DNA of 29,612 nucleotides. Origin: Conidiobolus incongruus B7586 (lineage: Eukaryota; Entomophthoromycota; Entomophthoromycetes; Entomophthorales; Conidiobolaceae). A program made the translations under genes and the position numbers. The DNA lies in NCBI GenBank assembly GCA_000697335.1, contig JNEM01015782.1:1-29612 (forward strand). Reading direction: 5' to 3'. Below, one piece after another: positions 10,163 through 20,757 of the stretch. The notes below the pieces were generated by a model. That model was not told the DNA's origin and ran no database searches. It saw nothing but the letters and a program-made list of their open reading frames with translations. How positions within the stretch are numbered: the first letter of the stretch is position 1; every line of letters starts with the position of its first letter.

Positions 10163-12296
10163 GTTTGACCCTATAATCATCACCTCATTTTTATAAATTA
10201 CGAATGACCGTTATATGTATAGTTTTTCACCTTATAATCACACAATATATGTTAAGTTAATTATATTTTATTATTGAATATTATAATTTCAAGAATATAT
10301 TAATAGTTTTAATTTCTTATAAAGTTTAATACCTAACAATACAGTATATCATTCAGTGAATGAATATATTTTTAACCACCGTTAGTTATATGATAAAATA
10401 TAACATTAAATTAAAGATATCAGTATTTAATTTATTTAATTTTTATAACCTTGAACTAAGTTATTAATATATTAAAAAATAAGTAATGAATCCATTATCT
10501 AAGTATAGAATGTTATTAGTTTAATTGACAAAGTATTATATATTTTATTAAGGTTATTTTTGATAATTATATATATATATATTTATTCTAATACAATTTT
10601 ATTATTTTTAATAAATTATTAATTTTAAAATTATTTGATTAAATATTTGATTTAATTTTCTTTTGAAATTTTATAAATTTCTATTTATTATTAGTAATAA
10701 CTAAATATGGTAAATTATTATTTATTAATATTTAATTTTAGTTATTATTAAATTTTTTTTAGATTTGAATTTACCTAAATTAGAAAATTCAAATTGTAAA
10801 TTTTTAAAATTAACTGACAAATAATAATTCAAAATATGAAATAAAAATTGAAATCAAATATATAACATTTATAACCATTCTATAAACCATTGTTTTAATG
10901 GAGCATAACGTAGAAAATTTTTGATGAAATATATATACCTTTATTTTGGTTGGAAAAGATTTATGAATTTATTAGTTTAAAATAATACTATTGGACTTGA
11001 TTGCCAATTCATTGAAGAAAATAAGAAATATCTAAATCAATAGTTCAATTGCATATATGTATAAAAATGGAAAAATTAAAATAGCATGTGCAATGTTTTC
11101 TCGAATATTTAATTATTAAAATAAGTCAATGCAATAATACAACAAATAATTCTCAACAATTTGTCCTAATTTCAATAAATACTTATGATGATTCATTCGT
11201 TTATAAATTTATGAATATAATGATTTAACATCAAATCTATAATTGAAATAATTAACCCTATTTTATTACATCCATTTATCAGTTATATTTTTAATGAAAA
11301 TACTTTTACAATTATATGAATCATTATTCTTGATTTTGAAGTATATGATTTAGTCAATTAATCTTAGAAAAATATACCTATTATTCATTTGAGAGTGTTT
11401 TCCAAAATGATATATCAAATGTTTTTTAATAGTCTAATTGAAGTATATGAACCGTCAGTTGATAAAATTATTCAACTGATAATTATTATATTATTAATAT
11501 CAATATTTATTTTTCAAACAGTATATATTTAAATGACTATAACCTAACCAAAAAAATTTAGTTTGTAAAATAATATTTTATTGACATCATAATTTTGATT
11601 GTTAAACCAATATATTATATACATTTGACTTTTGATTCATTATATTTATTTGAATTAAATGATTATATATTCAGAAAATTTTATGAATTATAAAAACAAT
11701 CATATTTTGAAATTAATTAATATTAATTATTAAATTTATTTAATATAAAAAATATATATAATACTTATAATTATATATATAATATTCTAAAGTTAATATA
11801 ATTACATATCTCATTCAATTTATTTAATGATTTAATTGCTATTAATGTAATTTCGTAACTGTTAAATTATTAAATATAATAAAAAAATTTTTGAAACTAG
11901 AAAGCCCCTATAAAAAAATTATAAATAAAATTTTAATAATTTAGATCCTTAAGCTTGGACCACAAATTGTATTACAGCAAATTGAACAATTGTAATAAAA
12001 TTCTTTTTAAATAAAAGGAGTGATAAAGATATAAATAAGGCGTTTATAGTTTATTAGTATTATGAAAAAAAGGGTTTTGAAAATTTCTCATCTATTTTTA
12101 TATCATATACCCAAAAATTTATATCAATTTTATTATTTAAAACAAAATTGAAGAACAACTCCTTAAATCTGGAGTATTTCCAATTATACTGAATGAATTT
12201 GGCTATAAAATTTTCAATAGCCAATCTTGAAATAAGGAGTCTTGTCAATTGGGTTCTAGCATATTGTAAATTTGTAATTTTGAGGTTTGTATGGTG
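10163..12296. other. AT-rich spacer without secure genes
   Basis: No secure gene. A minus-strand open stretch ending at 12060 (62 codons from a TTG, no ATG) reads fairly protein-like but resembles nothing I know. A perfect small hairpin TGGCTAT / ATAGCCA lies at 12200-12206 and 12217-12223, about 180 bases before the next CAP gene. Confidence 0.5.
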
Positions 12297-12350
12297 ATCC
12301 CCCTAGTGATTTCAAAATGCATATATTGAAGGATATTCTTGTAGTATATA
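12297..12350 (+). promoter_or_regulatory. Putative core promoter of CAP gene at 12404
   Basis: ATCC (12297-12300), 18 bases, GCAT (12319-12322), 8 bases, GGAT (12331-12334), 8 bases, AGTATATA (12343-12350). The last word extends to AGTATATATTGAAA (12343-12356), identical over 14 bases to 17438-17451 before the gene at 17504. The TATA-like box starts 61 bases before the ATG. Confidence 0.6.
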
Positions 12351-12403
12351 TTGAAAGCCTGGGATCATAGTTTGGATTATTAATTGGTAATTTAATTTTG
12401 ATA

Positions 12404-13072
12404 ATGAAATTTACCAGTTTGATCTTGTTTTCCGCCGTTGCTTCCCTTCCCTCTTACAGATCCTCCAATCAATCCACTGACAAATATCAAGGATCTGATG
12501 ATAACGATTTCAGTCTCCAAGAAATTGATTTGAATCTGGGTAATTCAATCAAAATGGGCCAAGGCAATCGTTACAACGGAGGGGGCAGACCTAAGGGTAA
12601 AGACTACGGTGATAACAGTGGTGGTAGCCCTTCTGACGATTATAACGATGGCGGAGACACTCAAAATCCGGACTACGGTACTCCATCAGCTGGTGGAGGT
12701 GATGCAAGTGCACAAGCCAAATTGGATGAACTTAATGCTATCCGTGCTAAAGCCGGCGCTCCTCCACTTCAAATCAGCGACAAATTGATGAAAGCTGCTC
12801 AGGATCACTCCGCTGACCAAGCTCGTATGCGTAGAATGTCTCACACTGGCTCTGATGGAAGCAGCCCATCTCAAAGAATTCAACGCGCAGGCGTCAAAGG
12901 TGGAGCTAGTGGAGAAAATGTTGCCTGGAATCAAAAAGATTGGAGTGCGGCAACCGCTTCTTGGGTCAAATCTCCTGGTCATTACAGAAATATGATCGAC
13001 CGTAGCTTCAAGTACGTTGGTTTCGGTGACGTTAACAAATATTACACCGAATGCTTTTCATCCAATACCTAA
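12404..13072 (+). CDS. Secreted CAP/PR-1-like (SCP family) protein with disordered linker
   Basis: A 222-residue protein. Signal peptide at residues 1-16 (SLILFSAVASLP), then a Gly/Asp/Asn/Tyr-rich linker to about residue 100 (GGGRPKGKDYGDNSGG and similar), then a CAP domain. Tetrad residues are His147 (SHTGSDG), Glu171 (GENVA), His193 (SPGHYRN) and Glu216 (YYTECF). The DNA for residues 100-142 is about 96% identical to the gene at 7035, whereas residues about 143-186 differ at most synonymous sites and the linkers hardly align, a mosaic that suggests gene conversion. The ATG at 12404 is chosen as the first ATG in frame directly before the hydrophobic core and at the expected distance from the TATA-like box. 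A stem-loop follows the stop at 13089-13121. The role is presumably as for the other long CAP genes: an extracellular protein binding a lipid or another ligand. The extra Cys217 next to the final tetrad Glu is not found in its paralogues. Confidence 0.93.
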   Translation: MKFTSLILFSAVASLPSYRSSNQSTDKYQGSDDNDFSLQEIDLNLGNSIKMGQGNRYNGGGRPKGKDYGDNSGGSPSDDYNDGGDTQNPDYGTPSAGGGDASAQAKLDELNAIRAKAGAPPLQISDKLMKAAQDHSADQARMRRMSHTGSDGSSPSQRIQRAGVKGGASGENVAWNQKDWSAATASWVKSPGHYRNMIDRSFKYVGFGDVNKYYTECFSSNT

Positions 13073-13088
13073 TTTTCACTTGTCAATG

Positions 13089-13121
13089 ACCACATTCCAA
13101 TTGATTTGGAATTTATGTGGT
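13089..13121 (+). other. 3'-UTR stem-loop after CAP gene at 12404
   Basis: Starts 17 bases after the stop codon. ACCACAT (13089-13095) pairs with ATGTGGT (13115-13121), and TCCAA (13096-13100) pairs with TTGGA (13106-13110) around loop TTGAT, with a four-base bulge on the 3' side. Relative to the gene at 17504, a C-G pair replaces a T-A pair in the inner stem. Confidence 0.65.
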
Positions 13122-13124
13122 GAC

Positions 13125-16100
13125 TTCTTAAACTACTTGCCAGGCCTTTAATTTCGAGTATATATAATTGATATAATGGATGAATTTTGGAAACAATAAT
13201 ATTTCACTGTCTCAAATTGTGACACTTCACCATCTTGAACTTTTCACTTTATAAATAATATATTTGATATATATTATTTAACTCTTTGAAATCCATCAAT
13301 TAATTATTTTAATTATTTTAATAAAAAGATTAGTAAAATTAATTATTTCATTTTTTAATATTAATCTAAGTTTGAGTATTTACACCAAGTGAAACTTATA
13401 AAATGACAAATAAATATTAAATTAATAATTCTTATATCTATTTATTTATTATTAGAAAACATTTAGGAACTCAGGACTGGGTGAATGTAATTAAAATATT
13501 AATATTTTATCAATTAAAATTATATCTATAAGTATATAGTTTATACGAATAATAACCTTTTATTACACAATTAATTAAATTAAATTGATATATAATTTTG
13601 AATAATTTTTTTAATATATGTCTATGTATAATTAATATTTATAATTAAGGAAATATATTTAATATTATCAAAACATTTTTTAAAATTATTGAAAAATATT
13701 ATTCAAAAATTTTATCCATTTTCAAACTTACCAGATTCTAAATTAATATTTGGTTTTGACATCATTTGAATTATGATTTCAATTGATGTTTTAGTCATTC
13801 TTAATTGAAAAAAATATTTATATATAATTATTAGTATTATGATACTGTATATTCAAAAGAATATGATTAAAATTATTAAAAGTAAAAATATACCAATTTT
13901 TTATATCTTTTTTAAGTTAATTATAATAATATTTTTTTGAACTTTAATATTCATAAATTATTTTAATATTTTTTATATTTCATCTAATTTTTTAAAATAA
14001 TTTTCATATCACAAAATCTAATTTTTGAACCAATAATTTAAATAATATATAGAACCAATAAGATTAGTATAAAGTACTGATACTTTGTTGAGAGTTTTAA
14101 TATTCCAATAATAGTCAAATATATATTTGATATATTTCCAAAAAAAACACTTATATTCATAACAAAACAATTCAAGAAACATTATAAGAAATTATTAAAT
14201 TATATTTACAATATGAACTATCTCATAATCAACTATTGAAAGAATTATTTATTATATGAATCACACTATTATATAATATAAACATTAGAGTTTATACTTT
14301 CTTTGATCCAAATTCTTTTTTTTATTTTGTTTATTTATTTTGCAAATTTTGCAATATTAAATATTAATCATTTTCCAAAATGAAAATGTATCATAATAAT
14401 ATAGTTTAAGATGATATTGGGCTACTAGGTTTGTCAAGTTTTTCAGGTACAAAATGTTGATAAAAATGTATTATCTATTATTCTATTTTATCACTTTTGT
14501 TAAGTATAAATCAAAATTAGTTCAATAGACTGATACATTGATTTCATAAAATACTTAGTAATTTTAGTTACTATCAAAACTAAATGCTATTGATATATTC
14601 ATGCTTGTTAGCAGTATTTTAATAAATTTATGCTTGGATTTTGCGAGTTTTGTCCCCAACCTTAGGATTCTAAATAATTAAATCATATATCAAACTAACT
14701 TAAGTCGCTTATATAAAACTGGAATATAATTAATTATAATAAAAAATTCAGCATCTATTGTGAAAATATATTCAGTATATCAATTTCGAACTAGGAATGT
14801 AATGCGATAAGATATTTTGCCCGAATAATAAATGGTTAAACTGTATTATTTCATTATTATTTGTAAAACTATCATATTAATTTTATATTTTTTTGTTTAT
14901 TTAAAAAATAATAGAATATTTGACATTGTATTTTTACATATTTCCATATATTAGATAGAATATAGTTTAAATAATGTAAGCTTTTGGAAATAATATAACT
15001 ATTGATATCATATGAGTTTTTTTAATAAAATATTAATTGAGTATTATTCAAACTGAATGTTCCAATGAAATCACTATCAATAGTTAAAATTCGTTATAAG
15101 AATATTTACCTTAGTCATATTATTTATCATTAAGTTACTCTTAAATGCCAATTAGTCTAACTTTTGGTCGCTTATAAATATACATAAAAATATAAATGAT
15201 TGAGTATTGAATAATACTCTGTACAACAATTTATATATTACTTTTTCCAGCACATATATAAGATCCTCAGTTATAATCAAGTTATTTTAAATGAATGTAT
15301 GGAAAGTTTCGCTAAATTCATACCAAAAAATCAATAACAATAAATCAAACCATCAAAAAGAATGATTTAAGCATAATATCATATTCAATTAATTTTACCA
15401 GTAGCTTGTGCAATTGAAGTAAAAATCTCTCAATACAAAATAATGCATTTATATTTTGTTATTTTCAATAAAATATTAATTAAATTTAATAAAACACAAT
15501 TAAAATTGATTCTTATATTGAAATATTTAATAATTTAATAATATTCTATTTGATCATATTTTAGTTTGATTTTATAAATATTTCAATAAATAAACTCAAT
15601 ATAATGTCAAAAAAATGTATTATATTTTTAGTTAATATATTGATATTTTAAATAATATCTCATCTTGATTCATTATATTATAAAAAAACAAAATCTAAGA
15701 CCAAAGAAAGTAAATATCCTATTTTATTAATAGTATATAAATTCATTAATCACATAATAATATTACATAAAAAATAAAGAATCATCGAAATCCTTTACTA
15801 TAACCACACCTACAACTTGATTAGCAATGGTAAAAACTACTTATTGTTATTTAGTAACGATCCTTGTAAGTCAAAAATTTCTCAATATTCATAATTATAT
15901 AAGTACAATATCAATATATAATTAATTTTTTTAATTTATTTTCTACCAATTACTTTTATAAGAATCGCAATATTTTCTATGAAATAAATATCAACAATTA
16001 ATTTATCAAATACCAATTTAATAATATACTAATTAATGATAAATATATGATAAGGAAAATAAAAGGTTATATAACTATTTACAATTAATAAATAAATAAC

Positions 16101-16712
16101 ATTACCATATGAATATCCTACTGAATATTAAAAATATATAATTTTCAAAATCTTCATAAAAATTTTATTTGATATTTTAATTTTTGATTATGTTATATTT
16201 AATACTTTATCAAGGTAATATAAAACTCTATAAATAAATATATATTCATGGAATAAAAACTATTAAAATAATATTATAACAATATATAAATTTATATATA
16301 GTATTCAATAGATTTGATATTGATTATTCGTTTGAAAAGTGCAATTTGTTTCAATTTCTTGGTACTTTCACATTGTCATATTTATGCCTTAATTATATTT
16401 GCTTCTATTAGAATGATTCAATCTTACTAGTAAAAAAGAGAATGATAACATTAATAGATGTAATATACAGACCAATATTCAACAAAAATTAAAGTAGATT
16501 ACTGATCCTTGTGCATATGTAATATCAGCCATTATATAGTTGGTCTATAAGCAGTGAAGGTTATACAATTGAGCTTTATAATAATTAAATTAGTGACAAA
16601 AAGAAGTATAAAAAATTAAGTTTAACATGATAAAAACTGATACTTTGAATAACTGAAAATAAATTATAATTAATAACCTATTTTTATAAATTCCAAAAAA
16701 GCGATATATCAC
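13125..16712. other. AT-rich spacer without recognisable genes
   Basis: About 3.6 kb, the longest gap inside the array. No coding region, RNA gene or repeat with clear ends was seen. A further CAP copy could have decayed beyond recognition here, but I find no CAP motif at DNA level. Confidence 0.55.
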
Positions 16713-16738
16713 TTAATTGGTTCAAACTAACCAATTAA
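16713..16738. repeat. Perfect inverted repeat with head-to-head CCAAT boxes
   Basis: TTAATTGGTT (16713-16722), six-base spacer CAAACT, AACCAATTAA (16729-16738): a perfect 10-base dyad holding ATTGG and CCAAT, the core bound by CBF/NF-Y-type factors. It lies about 770 bases upstream of the CAP gene at 17504, in a stretch less AT-rich than its surroundings. Regulation of that gene is possible but unproven. Confidence 0.45.
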
Positions 16739-17391
16739 TTATCTTAGTGTTGTGTTTTTATATTAAGTTTTATAAATAAAGATGGTAGTTAGAAAAGTAC
16801 TTGTAATATGATTTAGTAAATTATTTATTAATCCTGCTCTTTAACGTATCGGGACTGTAGGTTTAAATAATTGAATCAATGAATGATATGGGGTTTGGAT
16901 AAAATCTAATAAAGAAAACAAAGAGTATCCTTCAATTATAGACTGACAAAGCCAGCTTAACATAGAAATAATATTGGTTTAGCTATCAAACTGGAAGGGA
17001 TGATGAATTTTGAAATACAACATTAGCACTTTTATATATAGAAAATTTATATATTTTAAAATATTTTGAAAAAAATTTGAATTTTATTATTAATTAATAT
17101 TTTTTTATTAATTATATTTTAAATAAAAATTAACAATTTGATTCTATAATATTAAATATTTTGATTTTTAATAAAAATTATTTTACTTAGTAATTGTTAA
17201 ATTAAAATATATAGACATAGAAATTGTTATATAAATTGAAGTATTCAATGTGAAATAAAAAGGCTTACACTTTAATTAAAATATCTTTAATCTTAACTTT
17301 ATTAAATATTTGGCCAATATTAATAGTTTTTAATGCATAGAATTTAATAATTAAAGCAAAATTAATTTTTGACAATGTCAATTGAAGACTG
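16739..17391. other. Upstream region of CAP gene at 17504
   Basis: Moderately less AT-rich at 16830-17030, then AT-rich. No open frame of interest; probably upstream regulatory DNA. Confidence 0.4.
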
Positions 17392-17447
17392 ATCCGCAAT
17401 AGACCTTCTAAGGCATTTAATATTTGGATAAATTGACAGTATATATT
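17392..17447 (+). promoter_or_regulatory. Putative core promoter of CAP gene at 17504
   Basis: ATCC (17392-17395), 17 bases, GCAT (17413-17416), 9 bases, GGAT (17426-17429), 8 bases, AGTATATA starting at 17438. The TATA-like word TATATATT (17440-17447) starts 64 bases before the ATG. It has the same order and spacing as before the CAP genes at 7035 and 12404. Confidence 0.6.
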
Positions 17448-17503
17448 GAAAAAGTGGAATATTAAAGATATGATTATTATTGAAAGTAATTTGATATTAC
17501 AAT

Positions 17504-18220
17504 ATGCAACTGTCTAATTTATTCCTTTTAGCTACTATCGCCGCACTTCCAGCGTCTAATAATGGAAGTAACTCTATTGATAATACTCCTGAAGAATTTA
17601 GTAATGTAGGAGGATTCAGTTATGATGGTGTAAATTGGGTTGAAAGAAATGCTAAGAACAAGAAAAAACCATGTCCTCCCAATGGTGGTCGCAAGCCTTA
17701 TGGAAATTCTCAGCAGTCTGGCGGAGGTGGCAGACCCAATGGCGGTGATAGACCAAGCGGAGACGATAGACCCAACGGTGGCAGTTCCAATGGTGGAGAG
17801 ACTGAAAATACCGATCCAAACCCTGAACCATCTGGAAGTAACCAAAGTAATGCCGATGATCAAGCAAGATTGAATGAACTCAATGAGTATCGAGCCAAGG
17901 CTGGTGTCGCCCCATTGCAAATAAGTCCAAAACTGATGAAAGCTGCTCAGGCGCATTCAGATGACCAAGCTCGTATGCGCAGAATGTCTCATACAGGCTC
18001 TGATGGTAGCAGCCCATCTCAAAGAATCCAACGCGCCGGTGTCAGAGGAGGTGCCAGTGGAGAAAATGTTGCTGCTGGTCAACGTAATTGGAGTGCTGCA
18101 AGAGCAGCTTGGGCCAAGTCTCCAGGTCATTACAGGAATATGGTAAATCCTCAATTTAAGTACGTGGGCTTTGGTGTCAACAACCAATATTATACTGAAA
18201 ACTTTTCATCCAATGGATAA
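17504..18220 (+). CDS. Secreted CAP/PR-1-like (SCP family) protein with RPN-repeat linker
   Basis: A 238-residue protein, the longest of the array. Signal peptide at residues 1-16 (LFLLATIAALP). The linker to about residue 115 contains a basic patch (NAKNKKKPCPP) and three RP-containing repeats (GGRPNGGDRPSGDDRPNGG). The CAP domain runs from about 118 to 238 with tetrad residues His163 (SHTGSDG), Glu187 (GENVA), His209 (SPGHYRN) and Glu232 (YYTENF). Part of the domain DNA (17981-18009) is identical to the gene at 7035, while another part (18056-18072) is identical to the gene at 12404, so the paralogues look like a patchwork. The ATG is the first residue before the hydrophobic core and sits at the expected distance from the TATA-like box. 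An intronless frame and a stem-loop just after the stop complete the pattern. The product is extracellular; the ligand is unknown. Confidence 0.93.
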   Translation: MQLSNLFLLATIAALPASNNGSNSIDNTPEEFSNVGGFSYDGVNWVERNAKNKKKPCPPNGGRKPYGNSQQSGGGGRPNGGDRPSGDDRPNGGSSNGGETENTDPNPEPSGSNQSNADDQARLNELNEYRAKAGVAPLQISPKLMKAAQAHSDDQARMRRMSHTGSDGSSPSQRIQRAGVRGGASGENVAAGQRNWSAARAAWAKSPGHYRNMVNPQFKYVGFGVNNQYYTENFSSNG

Positions 18221-18235
18221 ATGCTAAATCTATAG

Positions 18236-18263
18236 TCACATTTCAATTGATTTGAAATGCTGA
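18236..18263 (+). other. 3'-UTR stem-loop after CAP gene at 17504
   Basis: Starts 16 bases after the stop codon. CATTTCAA (18239-18246) pairs perfectly with TTGAAATG (18252-18259) around loop TTGAT. TCA (18236-18238) can extend the stem by pairing with TGA (18261-18263) across a one-base bulge. Confidence 0.65.
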
Positions 18264-20223
18264 GATGATTGATATTATATAAATCCATTTCATTTTTCTT
18301 TGAATAAACTCATTTTATATATATCATAATTTTTCTTGAAATTATCAAATAATTGGATTTATTGGATGTATAAATTGATAAAAAACTTTAATGATTCAAT
18401 CTTATTTATAAAGTCGAATCTATCACTATTGTATTATAAATATTTTTTAGATGCCAAATTAAACTAATAACTATTAATTTAACAAGAATTCTAATAATTT
18501 TATTGGTATTAGCAATTATGATTATATCTTATATATATTACATTTCAGCACAGTTTCATAATTCTAATTTTAATTTATTTAACTAGCTCAATAAGATTAT
18601 GTTAGCATGAAGTATTTTAACTCAATTTAATTTTGAAATATATCATTGAAATTCAATAATCATCAAAAATATACAATATAACTATAAAACTATATTCAAT
18701 ATTGACACCACTTTATTTATTCATATAAGTATATCATTCAAAAAGTAATTTATCGTATTTATAAGTTTATAATTAAGAATAATTTATCATTAAAACAAAG
18801 ATCAAATATTAGACCTGATATATTACTTATATCTGAACTGATTCAGAATCATATAAATTGATACATCGCAGTATAGAAAAATTACCTGATGTATCAATAT
18901 TTGCAAACTTGAAGAATTTTTGATCAATTAATATGAATCATATATTAAATGGATAATCATTTACAATCTATTTCACAAAAGAACTTATATACAAAAATTG
19001 AATGAGATGTTAACTAACAATCTAGATTAAAACAATGATAAATGTGAAAGCGCTAAGCAGTTGGATAGAAATAAAAGATTAATTATTTTAACATAAGCTT
19101 GGTTAAAATTAAAAAGAGTCATTTTGAATATGATCATCAGGATGCAATAAAAAACTATAATTGTATAATATTAAACAAAAACTGGAATATTTAATAAATA
19201 ATAATTAGTATATATTGTGATTACCCAATAATATCTTGATATTTTACAATAATTAAGATATTTCACAATATTCCTTTCTTAATTTATTTTTCAAATTTTA
19301 ATTTGGTGTATAGTTTAGAAATAATTAAAAATTTTTATTACATAATAGTCGAAATCTGGCCATCCCACATACCAACAATATATTTGTAACTATAATTTCA
19401 TGCTTAATTTAATTCCAAATTTTTCTCAGTCATCAAATGTTTTCAATATACATTTAATCATATATATATATATATCAAACGAGCTATTAATTTCATTATT
19501 TTTAAACTACTACAAATCATTTATTATTAAATTTATGTTTCATTGAACTGAACTATAAATTAAATTACCGATAGGTGAAATTATTTTGAAAAATAGTGTT
19601 CTTGGTGATAAAGTCACGATTATTATCAATTGATAACATGTATAATTTAATCAACTTTTATTCCAAAGAGTATATAATGCTATATACTTTTAATGATTAT
19701 TTACATTTTTATTAAAATATAATTAATGTAATTGGTGATGCTTGTAAAATTATATACCCATAGATGTCTAATTATCGCATATTTATAATATTAATCATTG
19801 CAATTTTTGAATTTATTTGTAAATCATAAATAAAAATATCGAAAGAAAAGATATATATTATAATTTAGAAATATACTCAATTTTTCTTTGAAATCAATTA
19901 TGAAGTCAAAATTACCATCAATAAGAAATATATAATAATCATTTGATTTATTGGCCACCTTTTACTTGTAATAATGATTTTTTTTATATTTATCCAATCA
20001 GTCAAATGATTTTTATATCAAAAAGCAGAATGATGGTTGTGACTCCTCTATAAATCTGAGCCATTTCTCTTGATAATATTAAATCCAATATTTCAAATTA
20101 ATTCATCTTATTAAAATTACACTTAGAAATATTTAAGAATTAAAAGCGATGAAATAAATAATTATTATAAAATTGTAAAGTTATAATTTAATCAGTGTCA
20201 AATATAAAGTGAGAAATTGTTAT
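18264..20223. other. AT-rich spacer without recognisable genes
   Basis: No coding or RNA-gene signal. A TA microsatellite lies at about 19460-19476. Confidence 0.55.
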
Positions 20224-20757
20224 CAAGGTTGTCAACTTGCCAACCCGTTGGACCAACTCAGACTGGCGAGAAGCACTCGCCAAAACCGGTTGACAACGTG
20301 GATTGGGAACCATGTAATCCAAGACCTACACTGTGAATCTCATGATGACGGATGCACCTATTAGCCCATAGATGCCGTTAGAAGAGGATAAACTGTTACA
20401 AAACCTGAAAAAATCAGTTGAACCCCGACCATGGCTCGGTTCTACAACTCCAGGTCAACCCTAAAATTTGATTACAGTCATTATTACAATAATTTAATTC
20501 AAGTGAGTTTATTTGATTTAATTTAGTGAGATTGACTGAAATGAATTCAGGCCAATTTATCATTGTTGAATATCGTATGATGGTGTATTCTTCTAACTCG
20601 CACAACATGCTCGCTATCCAGCATACCATACACGCGTCTCAGCTCGCCCAGCTCGTCTCGGAGGTGTTTTCTTCCATCCGAAATCAGTGAACTGACCACC
20701 TTGGCCCTTGCCAGTATTGCCTAGCACGTGACAATGGTTATCTATATTATTTTTAAT
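20224..20757 (+). pseudogene. GC-richer fossil coding sequence of unknown origin
   Basis: A sharply bounded island of about 530 bases with far more G and C than the flanks, except for an AT-rich stretch at about 20470-20530. Short windows read like real protein on the plus strand: LPTRWTNSDWREALAKTG near 20233-20290, EEDKLLQNLKKSVEPRPW near 20375-20430, and NMLAIQHTIHASQLAQLV near 20605-20660. It is broken at several points and has no complete frame. The minus strand also has an open stretch (20414-20629), so the strand is not certain; the plus strand is preferred because its residue mix is more protein-like. I do not recognise the family. It might be a decayed host gene, a transposon piece, or an old virus-like insertion. 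Its composition is unlike the compact CAP gene downstream. Confidence 0.45.
20228..20297. repeat. Nested inverted repeats at the edge of the GC-rich island
   Basis: An outer pair GTTGTCAAC (20228-20236) / GTTGACAAC (20289-20297) encloses CCAACCCGTTGG (20240-20251) and the perfect hairpin TGGCGAG-AAGCA-CTCGCCA (20264-20282). The 70-base unit could fold into a branched structure. It lacks a T-loop or anticodon arm, so it is not a tRNA. Confidence 0.5.

Noticed and set aside
12060-12248. Minus-strand open stretch of 62 codons that reads fairly protein-like.
   Set aside because: It starts at TTG, has no ATG, no known motif, and overlaps the region just upstream of a CAP promoter. It may be a relic but cannot be supported.
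16720-16733. GGTTCAAACTAACC as a polymerase III B box.
   Set aside because: It is part of a perfect inverted repeat and has no A box or tRNA fold around it.
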